A DNA stretch of 64,000 bases from Flavobacterium sp. SH_e. Its GTDB lineage: Bacteria; Bacteroidota; Bacteroidia; Flavobacteriales; Flavobacteriaceae. Location: contig NZ_JAOVZN010000006.1 of the NCBI RefSeq assembly GCF_025717045.1, positions 522,269 to 586,268 of the forward strand, given 5' to 3'. The notes below the pieces were generated by a model that was not told the DNA's origin, made no database searches, and worked only from the letters and a program-made list of their open reading frames with translations. This document shows, one piece after another, positions 7,792-13,949 of this stretch (the stretch's first letter is position 1; every line of letters begins with the position of its first letter). The translations under genes and the position numbers were made by a program.

Positions 7792-9570
7792 ATGAGGCTG
7801 ATCATCTCTTTTTTATTTTTCTTGATACTTAATACCGGTATGGCTCAAACAAAAAAGGAGTTTACTGAGCAAGAGTATCTAGAATTACAGGATAAAATTC
7901 GTTTCAGCATGAATGGTAACTTTGACCAAGGTCTAGAGTATGCGGCTGAATTACAGAAATCTAAAAACGAAGAGCACGTAGCTTTTGCTTATGGTGCAGG
8001 ATCATATATATATGAATTAAAAAATAATAGAGTTAAATGCGATGAATGGTATAGAAAAGCATTGACTTATTATGATAAACTTCCAGAATCTGTTGAAAAA
8101 ATAAATCTAAGGGCTTACCTATATAATTATAGAGGATTAACGGAATGGAAAAGAAAGAATTTCAGTAATGCTTTAAGTAATTATCAGGAAGGAATTAAAC
8201 TTTCGACTAAAACATCTGATGTTATACAGATCGTAAAATTTAAAAGTAATATTGCTTTAGTTAATGAAGAAGTAGGTAACTACGAACTTGCTATTAAGAA
8301 TCTTAGGCAGAATAGTGACTTTGTAGATAAGAATGAAAGCCTATATGAAAAAGACCAATTTCAAAATAATAAAAGTAATATTTATACCAATTTAGGAAAT
8401 GTCTATGAAGGATATTTCATGAAGGAACGCGGTAAAACAATTTTATTAGATTCCGCCGAGTACTTTTATAAAAGAGCAATAACTTATTCTCAAAATTATT
8501 TAAACAATAAAATTGCCTCTACGCTTAGTTTAGGAAATATTTATTTGTACAAGAAAGATTTTAAAAATGCAGAGCGAACTTACTTTGATATTGCGATGTA
8601 TGCAAAACAAAATAATGATGAAGGTTATTATAGAATTGCAAATTACAATTTAGGAGATCTTTATTATTCTCAAAAAAAGTACGACAAGGCTTTGGTTTTT
8701 TTGAAAAAAGTGGATTCTATTTCTGTTAAAGGAAAAAAGATAGATAGAATTTCTTTTCAATCTAATTACCTGCAGGCTAAAATTTATAATGCAAAAAATG
8801 AACCTGAATTAGCATTCAAACACTCTAAATTATATCTGGATTCTTATGAACAATTTGAAGGAGATTTAAGAGAAGAAGCTTTAGAAGTTAATTACAAATT
8901 AGGAACAGCTAATCTAAGTGATGAGATGATTAGTATCCAGGAAAAGTATAAGTATGAGGTTTTATGGAATAAAGCGCTAAAAGTTTTCTATGTTATTTTA
9001 GTAATAGGAATTGTGTTTTTTCTAATTAAGAATATTCGAGATAAAAATAAAGCACAGAAGAAAATGAATGCTTTAATTGAAGAATTTAAAGCTAATTTGG
9101 AGAAAAAAGAAATTGAAAAAGCTGAAATCGAAAAAGCGGCAATTGAGAATACAGTATATGTAGAGGAAGTTCCAGAATTGGAAGAAGCTCTCTTTAAAAA
9201 GGAAAATGCGAATCTTAGTATTGACGAGGCAAAAGAAAATAAAATTGTAGAAAAACTATTGGCATTAGAAGATAAACTAGAATACTTAAATGCAGATTTT
9301 ACGCTTTCGTATGTCGCCAAAAAAATCAAAACCAATACAACCTATTTATCTTATGTTGTGAATAAAAGATTTGGTAAATCTTTTGGAGAGTATTCAAATG
9401 AGTTGAAGATAAATTATGTTATTAATCAAATGATTACCAATCATTTATATCGTAAATATTCGACTCAAGCAATTGCAGAAAGTGTAGGTTTTAAAAATGC
9501 AGTTTCATTTGCAAAATCGTTTCGCAAAAGAACTGGAGTGTCTCCAGCTCAATTTGCGAACAATATTTAA
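7792..9570 (+). CDS. TPR transmembrane regulator with AraC-type DNA-binding domain
   Basis: This 592-aa protein has a signal peptide or N-terminal anchor (to about residue 18), a long helical TPR region (about 30-380), one membrane helix (about 395-413), a charged Glu/Lys-rich coiled coil (about 420-480) and an AraC-type double helix-turn-helix at the C-terminus (about 490-590; TLSYVAKKIKTNTTYLSYVV and TQAIAESVGFKNAVSFAKSF). It is a one-protein sensor: extracytoplasmic TPRs and a cytoplasmic DNA-binding domain. Its stop is only eight bases from the stop of the first peptide gene on the other strand, so it converges directly on the peptide array and is the obvious candidate regulator of it; that link is inferred from position only. 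Confidence 0.85.
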   Translation: MRLIISFLFFLILNTGMAQTKKEFTEQEYLELQDKIRFSMNGNFDQGLEYAAELQKSKNEEHVAFAYGAGSYIYELKNNRVKCDEWYRKALTYYDKLPESVEKINLRAYLYNYRGLTEWKRKNFSNALSNYQEGIKLSTKTSDVIQIVKFKSNIALVNEEVGNYELAIKNLRQNSDFVDKNESLYEKDQFQNNKSNIYTNLGNVYEGYFMKERGKTILLDSAEYFYKRAITYSQNYLNNKIASTLSLGNIYLYKKDFKNAERTYFDIAMYAKQNNDEGYYRIANYNLGDLYYSQKKYDKALVFLKKVDSISVKGKKIDRISFQSNYLQAKIYNAKNEPELAFKHSKLYLDSYEQFEGDLREEALEVNYKLGTANLSDEMISIQEKYKYEVLWNKALKVFYVILVIGIVFFLIKNIRDKNKAQKKMNALIEEFKANLEKKEIEKAEIEKAAIENTVYVEEVPELEEALFKKENANLSIDEAKENKIVEKLLALEDKLEYLNADFTLSYVAKKIKTNTTYLSYVVNKRFGKSFGEYSNELKINYVINQMITNHLYRKYSTQAIAESVGFKNAVSFAKSFRKRTGVSPAQFANNI

Positions 9571-9578
9571 AGCTGATA

Positions 9579-9722
9579 TTAACCACTTCCATTTCCACTA
9601 CCTTTTGCGGGATTGTTTGTTGGATCAACAGGATCGCCATCTCCACCTCTTATAACTTTCTGAGCTTCTTTATTTAATTTCTCTATTTCGAAGTCTTTTA
9701 TATTTGATATTTTAGTTTTCAT
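9579..9722 (-). CDS. Double-glycine leader peptide, array copy 1
   Basis: This 47-aa peptide starts MKTKISNIKDFEIEKL, has a KEAQKVIRGG cleavage motif (GG at residues 26-27) and an acidic/Pro core ending in KGSGNGSG. It is the most downstream and shortest-cored copy: it lacks the two-to-four-residue C-terminal tail of the others, and its leader is diverged (TKISNIKD). It has no Cys. The GG motif fits cleavage by the C39 peptidase of the exporter at 13950. The stop lies eight bases from the regulator's stop. Confidence 0.8.
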   Translation of the reverse strand: MKTKISNIKDFEIEKLNKEAQKVIRGGDGDPVDPTNNPAKGSGNGSG

Positions 9723-9785
9723 GTCTCTCTTTTTTTGGATTGCTTCAAAATTTAAATTTTTATATTTTCATTTGATTAATAAGAA

Positions 9786-9941
9786 TTAGCCACCAATCAC
9801 ACCGCTTCCATTTCCGCTTCCTTTTGCAGGATTGTTTTTTGGATCAACAGGCTCGTCATCACCTCCTCGTACAGCTTTTTGAGCTTCTTTATTTAATTTT
9901 TCAATTTCAAAATCTGTGATTTTTAATAAATTAGTTTTCAT
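9786..9941 (-). CDS. Double-glycine leader peptide, array copy 2
   Basis: This 51-aa peptide has the leader MKTNLLKITDFEIEKL, cleavage motif KEAQKAVRGG (GG at 26-27) and a 24-residue core beginning DDEPVDPK and ending GSGNGSGVIGG. It differs from copy 3 at only a few positions. The upstream region also repeats that of copies 3-5 (a TTTTTTTGGATTGC-like segment read on the plus strand), showing that whole gene-plus-spacer units were duplicated. Confidence 0.82.
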   Translation of the reverse strand: MKTNLLKITDFEIEKLNKEAQKAVRGGDDEPVDPKNNPAKGSGNGSGVIGG

Positions 9942-9999
9942 ATCTTTCTTTTTTTGGATTGCTTTTATATTCTATTTTTTATATTTTGATTAATAAGAA

Positions 10000-10155
10000 T
10001 TAACCACCAGTCACGCCGCTTCCATTTCCGCTTCCTTTTACAGGATTGTTTGTTGGATCAACAGGCTCTCCATCACCTCCTCGAATAACTTTTTGAGCTT
10101 CTTTATTTAATTTTTCAATTTCAAAATCTGTGATTTTTAATAAATTAGTTTTCAT
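10000..10155 (-). CDS. Double-glycine leader peptide, array copy 3
   Basis: This 51-aa peptide has the same leader as copy 2, motif KEAQKVIRGG and a core starting DGEPVDPT and ending GSGNGSGVTGG. Its stop is exactly 214 bases from that of copy 2, the unit length of the array. It has no Cys, and three Ser in the core, all within or beside the GSGNGSG segment or its approach. Export by the adjacent C39/HlyD system is inferred. Confidence 0.82.
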   Translation of the reverse strand: MKTNLLKITDFEIEKLNKEAQKVIRGGDGEPVDPTNNPVKGSGNGSGVTGG

Positions 10156-10213
10156 ATCTTTCTTTTTTTGGATTGCTTTTATATTCTATTTTTTATGTTT
10201 TGATTAATAAGAA

Positions 10214-10369
10214 TTAACCACCAGTCACACCGCTTCCATTTCCGCTTCCTTTTACAGGATTGTTTTTTGGATCAATAGGTTCGTCATCACCTCCTCGTAC
10301 AGCTTTTTGAGCTTCTTTATTTAATTTTTCTATTTCGAAATCTGTGATTTTTAATGAATTAGTTTTCAT
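10214..10369 (-). CDS. Double-glycine leader peptide, array copy 4
   Basis: This 51-aa peptide has leader MKTNSLKITDFEIEKL, motif KEAQKAVRGG and core DDEPIDPK ending GSGNGSGVTGG. It combines the pre-GG and post-GG residues of copy 2 (AV, DDE, DPK) with the C-terminal end of copy 3 (VTGG), which looks like recombination between copies. It lies 214 bases from both neighbours. Confidence 0.82.
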   Translation of the reverse strand: MKTNSLKITDFEIEKLNKEAQKAVRGGDDEPIDPKNNPVKGSGNGSGVTGG

Positions 10370-10427
10370 ATCTCTCTTTTTTGGATTGCTTTTTATATTC
10401 TATGTTTATCTTTTTTTATTTGATTAA

Positions 10428-10580
10428 TTAAGGTTTAACCACACCACTTCCATTTCCGCTTCCTTTTGCAGGACTGTTAGGATCTGTAGGTTCATCTCCC
10501 CCGCCCATTACCGTTTTTTGGGCTTCTTTATTCAATTTTTCTATTTCGAAATCTGCGATTTTTAGTGAATTAGTTTTCAT
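10428..10580 (-). CDS. Double-glycine leader peptide, array copy 5
   Basis: This 50-aa peptide has leader MKTNSLKIADFEIEKL, motif KEAQKTVMGGG and a core with DEPTDPNSP ending GSGNGSGVVKP. It has three glycines at the cleavage site and a Lys-Pro C-terminus, unlike the VxGG ends of copies 2-4, so it is a diverged member. The GSGNGSGV segment is unchanged. Confidence 0.8.
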   Translation of the reverse strand: MKTNSLKIADFEIEKLNKEAQKTVMGGGDEPTDPNSPAKGSGNGSGVVKP

Positions 10581-10640
10581 GTCTTTCTTTTTTTGGATTG
10601 CTTTTATATTCTATTTTATATGTTTTTTTTATTTGATTAA

Positions 10641-10784
10641 TTAAGGGTTAATCACACCACTTCCATTTCCACTTCCTTTTACAGGATTATTTGTGTCATT
10701 TCCTCCGCCTTTAATTGTTTTTTGAGCTTCTTTGCTTAATGTCTCTACTTTAAAATCTCCTAATGTTAATGTTGTATTTTTCAT
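10641..10784 (-). CDS. Double-glycine leader peptide, array copy 6 (promoter-proximal)
   Basis: This 47-aa peptide is the most diverged copy: leader MKNTTLTLGDFKVETL, motif KEAQKTIKGGG, and a short core NDTNNPVKGSGNGSGVINP. Although the leader and first core residues differ, the NPVKGSGNGSGV segment is kept exactly, so that segment appears to be under the strongest constraint in the family. As the first gene read on the minus strand it lies next to the array's upstream regulatory region. Confidence 0.78.
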   Translation of the reverse strand: MKNTTLTLGDFKVETLSKEAQKTIKGGGNDTNNPVKGSGNGSGVINP

Positions 10785-11370
10785 GTTTTAATTTTTTTTA
10801 GTTTAAATTTTTGTACTATTAATCTTTCATAAATATTTTTTTACAGCTTTCTCAAATGCGACAAAAAGAGCGCTGAAAATTGGTTTATGCTAAAAGTTTT
10901 TTGGGTTTTATTTTGGTCAAAAGCAGTAAAAAATCGAATTTTATTTGTGAGGTAAAACTTTCAAATCACGGCCTGCTTTTTGCTTTATAGGGGGAGTTTT
11001 TTTCTTCTGATTTGAGGTTTTTTTTGACGATTTGAAGCCGTTTTTTAAACCTCTTTTTTATGATTTTTGTTCTTCAAAATCATAAGATTTTCTTGTCCTT
11101 ATTTTCATGTTTTTCGATGTTTAGATTATTACTTATCCAAAACTAGAGAAAAACCGAAACCGTTAATCGAAAATGGGCTCTGTGAGCTTTTTAGAGGGAA
11201 AAAATAAACGTAATCATTTGTTATATAACAGTTTGTGATAGGTACTATACTTGGTATAATTTATAAATTGTATGTGGTATAATTAATAAAATGTATGTGT
11301 TTATGCGATTTTTATCAATAAAAACACCAATATTTGCAGTGTAATTATGATTTAAAAACGATCAAAAACG
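10785..11370. promoter_or_regulatory. Divergent regulatory region between peptide array and export genes
   Basis: No gene is visible in these 586 bases. They contain a minus-strand promoter candidate for the array (TATTTATG at 10828-10835 with TTTG at 10853-10856), a 10-bp perfect hairpin TTATGATTTT/AAAATCATAA (11058-11085), a 12-bp perfect palindrome TGTTATATAACA (11219-11230) and a 23-bp unit repeated head to tail at 11252-11274 and 11275-11297 with two mismatches (TGGTATAATT...GTATG). The palindrome and direct repeats lie 75-150 bases before the VKOR-fusion gene and are good operator candidates, possibly for the TPR/AraC protein. Confidence 0.5.
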
Positions 11371-12927
11371 ATGCTAAAACTGGTCCAAAAATTTCTACAA
11401 ATCAATCGATACTCAGACATAAAAAATGAGTTCAAGGATCTGTTTTTGTCTCATCCAAACTATCCGAGTTTGTTTGCCATTACAGACTCGTTCGATTTGC
11501 TTTCGGTAGAGAACGCAGCGGTGAGAGTTTCGAAAGAACAAATAGTAGATTTACCACCTAACTTTTTGGCGTATTTTAAAGATGAATTAATTCTTGTAGA
11601 AAAGATTAAAAATGGTGTTCGTATTACAACATCAAAAAAAGGAAGTCAGAAATTATCTTATGACAATTTCCTTTTAGATTGGAATGGAGTTATTGTAGCG
11701 ATCGAACCAAATAATGTTGTTGCAAGAGAAAATTTTAAAGTAGAATATAATTGGATAAAATATTTTTTACCGCTTTTACTTTTAACAGGTTTATCATTTT
11801 TCTATAATGGTTACAATTTATTAAGTTCAGTTTTTTTAGTGACTTCTGTAATAGGTCTAATTGTAAGCATTTTTATTGTGCAACAAAAATGGGGAGTCAA
11901 AAATACGGTGATTTCTAAATTCTGTAATTTAAGTTCTAACTCTTCTTGTCATTCAGTTATAAGTTTCAATGATGATATAGCTAATAAATGGTTGAGCTTT
12001 TCAGATTTACCATTATTATTCTTTAGTTCGAGTATCATTGCCATCTTAGTATCGCCAGCAAGCTCTGCTGTATTTGTTGGATTTTTAAGTCTTTTGGCAA
12101 TTCCATTAGTAGTTTGTTCTATTTGGATACAAAAATTTGAAATTCAAAAATGGTGTGTGATGTGTTTAGCAGTGTCATTCATTATCTTAATTCAGAGTAT
12201 TGCTTGGTTTTCATCAGATCTTTTTACATTAAGTTTTAGCTTAAATACTGTTTTTCCTTATGTATTTTCTCTTTTGCTTTTAATCCCGATCTGGGCTGCA
12301 GTAAAAGTGATGATTAAGAATATGCTAGACAATGAAAACTCATTAAAAGAGCTTAAGAAATTTAAGAGAAATTACTCACTATTAAATTTCTTATCTAAAA
12401 AAGTAAAATATACAAAAGGATTTGAAGATTTGAGAGGTTTAACTTTTGGAAACAAAAGTGCATCTGTAAGACTTTCTGTGATTTTAAGCCCAAGTTGTGG
12501 GCATTGTTATAAGACTTTTCAAGAGGCATTTGAATTGGTAATGAAGTTTCCAGATAAAATTTATTTAAACGTTCTTTTTAATATTAATCCAGAAAACAAC
12601 GATAATCCTTACAAGGCGGTTGTTGAAAGACTTTTAACGATAAACAGAACGACTCCTGGAAAAACTGTTGAAGCGATTTCAGATTGGTACATCAAAAGAA
12701 TGATACACAAGAAATGGCTTAAAAAATGGAATGTTGATTCTGTAAGTATGATGATAAGCCAAGAAATTCAGAAACAATACGATTGGTGTTCAATGAATAA
12801 TTTTAATTATACACCAGTTAAAATTGTAAATGAAAGGCTGTTTCCGAACGAATATGAATTGAATGAGTTGAAATATTTCTTAAATGATTTTGTAGACGAA
12901 GTTCAAGTATTAGAAAAAATCGCTTAG
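11371..12927 (+). CDS. C39-like (inactive), VKOR and thioredoxin fusion protein
   Basis: This 518-aa protein has three modules. Residues 1-115 resemble a C39 peptidase-like domain but have no Cys, so it may bind leaders rather than cut them. Residues 125-315 form a membrane VKOR domain with the loop pair Cys185/Cys193 (FCNLSSNSSCH) and the active CxxC at Cys262/Cys265 (WCVMC). Residues 350-518 are a thioredoxin-like domain with CGHC at 376-379. All redox cysteines are present, so it should pass electrons from the thioredoxin to quinone and form disulfides outside the cytoplasm. It sits directly upstream of three small peptides with 4, 2 and 6 Cys, its likely substrates. Confidence 0.88.
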   Translation: MLKLVQKFLQINRYSDIKNEFKDLFLSHPNYPSLFAITDSFDLLSVENAAVRVSKEQIVDLPPNFLAYFKDELILVEKIKNGVRITTSKKGSQKLSYDNFLLDWNGVIVAIEPNNVVARENFKVEYNWIKYFLPLLLLTGLSFFYNGYNLLSSVFLVTSVIGLIVSIFIVQQKWGVKNTVISKFCNLSSNSSCHSVISFNDDIANKWLSFSDLPLLFFSSSIIAILVSPASSAVFVGFLSLLAIPLVVCSIWIQKFEIQKWCVMCLAVSFIILIQSIAWFSSDLFTLSFSLNTVFPYVFSLLLLIPIWAAVKVMIKNMLDNENSLKELKKFKRNYSLLNFLSKKVKYTKGFEDLRGLTFGNKSASVRLSVILSPSCGHCYKTFQEAFELVMKFPDKIYLNVLFNINPENNDNPYKAVVERLLTINRTTPGKTVEAISDWYIKRMIHKKWLKKWNVDSVSMMISQEIQKQYDWCSMNNFNYTPVKIVNERLFPNEYELNELKYFLNDFVDEVQVLEKIA

Positions 12928-12989
12928 TAAGGACAAAAGTTCTACTTTGAAAAATAAGAATAATATTAACCCCACTAATACCTGCAGTT

Positions 12990-13172
12990 ATGTTAAAGAA
13001 TATTTTGAAATTGAAAGGTGCAGTAGAATTAACTGCTAATGAGCAAAAAACAATAAATGGAGCTAGCACTCCTATTTGTGATGACGGATTTAAAGCTAAA
13101 AGATGTACGGAATTTGGAACAGTACCAGCTTATTGGAACTGCATACCAAGCAACTATGTCGGAAGCTGTTAA
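12990..13172 (+). CDS. Small secreted-peptide precursor with four cysteines
   Basis: This 60-aa peptide has leader MLKNILKLKGAVELTANEQK and a double-glycine-like cleavage site (TINGA, after residue 24 or 25). All four Cys (30, 39, 51, 60) are in the core, with the last as the C-terminal residue. The leader shares the ML-x-IL...EQK-x2-(G/N)G pattern with the next two genes. The core has aromatic residues (F, Y, W) and a near-neutral charge. An even number of Cys next to a VKOR-thioredoxin protein suggests two disulfides. No lanthionine or radical-SAM enzyme is nearby. Confidence 0.75.
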   Translation: MLKNILKLKGAVELTANEQKTINGASTPICDDGFKAKRCTEFGTVPAYWNCIPSNYVGSC

Positions 13173-13241
13173 GATTAGATTTTTGAGCAGCGAGTTTTTT
13201 ACAGATTTGAGGCTCAAACCCGAAAACGTAAATAACCAGTT

Positions 13242-13376
13242 ATGTTAGAAAAAATTTTAAAAAGCAAAGAAACTAAGAAACTGACTAAAAAAGAGCAGAA
13301 AAACATTTTAATTGGTGAATATTCAGCTGAACTAAATTGTGATGATGTTACGGTCGAAAAATATTATGCTTGCTAA
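13242..13376 (+). CDS. Small peptide precursor with two cysteines
   Basis: This 44-aa frame starts MLEKILKSKETKKLTKKEQK, clearly the same leader type as its two neighbours, followed by NILIGE where the GG site would be. The predicted core is short (about 19 residues, acidic) and carries two Cys (33 and the C-terminal 44). The cleavage site is degenerate (IG in place of GG), so it may be poorly processed or a decaying copy. It is small enough to be missed by standard gene calling; the leader similarity and even Cys count support it. Confidence 0.6.
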   Translation: MLEKILKSKETKKLTKKEQKNILIGEYSAELNCDDVTVEKYYAC

Positions 13377-13392
13377 TTTGAATATATAAATA

Positions 13393-13419
13393 GTAACAGA
13401 GATTAAAAACCTCTGTTAC
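13393..13419 (+). terminator. Hairpin between peptide genes (attenuator or partial terminator)
   Basis: GTAACAGAG (13393-13401) pairs perfectly with CTCTGTTAC (13411-13419) around a 9-nt loop. No T run follows (TATATATAAAA), so it may attenuate or stabilise RNA between the two-Cys and six-Cys peptide genes rather than terminate fully. Confidence 0.45.
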
Positions 13420-13441
13420 TATATATAAAATGGTATTAATT

Positions 13442-13633
13442 ATGCTAAAGAAAATTCTAAATCTAAATGGTGCTCACAGTATTAGCAAGAGTGAGCAGAA
13501 AGACATGAAGGGCGGAATTCCAGAATGTTGGGTTTATGCATTAGAAGCGGGATGCTTTTTAATACCACCAGGCGAAACTTGTCCCCTAAATACATCATCT
13601 GGTATTTGTGATACAAGTCGTCTTTGTTGTTGA
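13442..13633 (+). CDS. Small secreted-peptide precursor with six cysteines
   Basis: This 63-aa peptide has leader MLKKILNLNGAHSISKSEQK and a true double-glycine site (DMKGG, residues 24-25). The core has six Cys (29, 38, 47, 56, 62, 63) with near-regular 8-residue gaps between the first four and a terminal Cys-Cys pair. I chose the ATG at 13442 over the in-frame upstream ATG at 13430, because it gives the leader length of the neighbours. Three disulfides are plausible given the VKOR-thioredoxin protein upstream. Export by the C39 transporter downstream is expected from the GG site. Confidence 0.78.
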   Translation: MLKKILNLNGAHSISKSEQKDMKGGIPECWVYALEAGCFLIPPGETCPLNTSSGICDTSRLCC

Positions 13634-13699
13634 TTTTTAACTTTTTTTAAAAGTAATACGATATAGCCTTATTTAGAATTTAGTCATGTTTTTTTTGAA

Positions 13700-13895
13700 T
13701 GTATAGGCGCTCGATCGTGGAACATTGAGCATATTCTCAGTATTGATGATTGGTACTGAGATTCTTAGGAGTTGGCCGCCGCGTTAATTTTATTTGGTTA
13801 GGGTAAACCGCGGCCATGTCCTAAAGAAATTGTGTTGCTAGAAATTTGTTTATAAATACTGAAACAGAGAAGATTTAGGTCTTCTCTGTTTTTTT
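13700..13895 (+). ncRNA. Candidate structured RNA with three hairpins
   Basis: A GC-richer island in AT-rich surroundings folds into consecutive hairpins: a 7-bp stem (709-715 with 724-730, offset 13000), an 8-bp stem (735-742 with 754-761), and a long two-part stem where TTAGGA (13765-13770) pairs with TCCTAA (13819-13824) and GGCCGC (13774-13779) with GCGGCC (13810-13815), with GGTT/AACC inside. A strong terminator closes it at 13863. No protein frame of note is present. I do not recognise the family. It could be an independent small RNA, or a 3' UTR structure of the peptide operon controlling read-through into the exporter genes. Confidence 0.5.
13863..13895 (+). terminator. Strong rho-independent terminator
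   Basis: AACAGAGAAGA (13863-13873) pairs perfectly with TCTTCTCTGTT (13880-13890) around a 6-nt loop, followed by a run of T. It separates the peptide genes and RNA candidate from the exporter operon. Confidence 0.85.
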
Positions 13896-13949
13896 ATGCA
13901 TTAACAAGAAATTTTTTTCTTAATTTGGTCTTGAATAAATCAAAATAAA

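Larger units (their letters stand above)
9579..10784 (-). repeat. Tandem array of six gene-plus-spacer units
   Basis: Stop-to-stop distances are 207, 214, 214, 214 and 213 bases. Both the peptide genes and the roughly 60-base AT-rich spacers are repeated; each spacer holds a TTTTTGGATTGC-like segment just upstream of the start codon (plus-strand reading). This indicates serial tandem duplication rather than convergence. Whether the spacers carry a promoter for each gene or only a ribosome-binding region cannot be told. Confidence 0.85.

Noticed and set aside
9579..10784. CRISPR-like or non-coding tandem repeat
   Set aside because: The period is about 214 bases and each unit contains an intact reading frame with conserved leader and core, so it is a gene array and not a CRISPR.
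13057..13248. 63-aa frame overlapping the four-Cys peptide gene
   Set aside because: It is a shifted frame inside and beyond the peptide gene; the leader-bearing frame explains the region better.
9579..13633. Lanthipeptide or radical-SAM peptide cluster
   Set aside because: No LanB, LanC, LanM, radical-SAM or ATP-grasp gene is present in the surrounding region; the Cys-free array peptides could not form lanthionines.
13700..13895. Retron non-coding RNA
   Set aside because: There is no reverse transcriptase gene nearby and no recognisable msr/msd end pairing.
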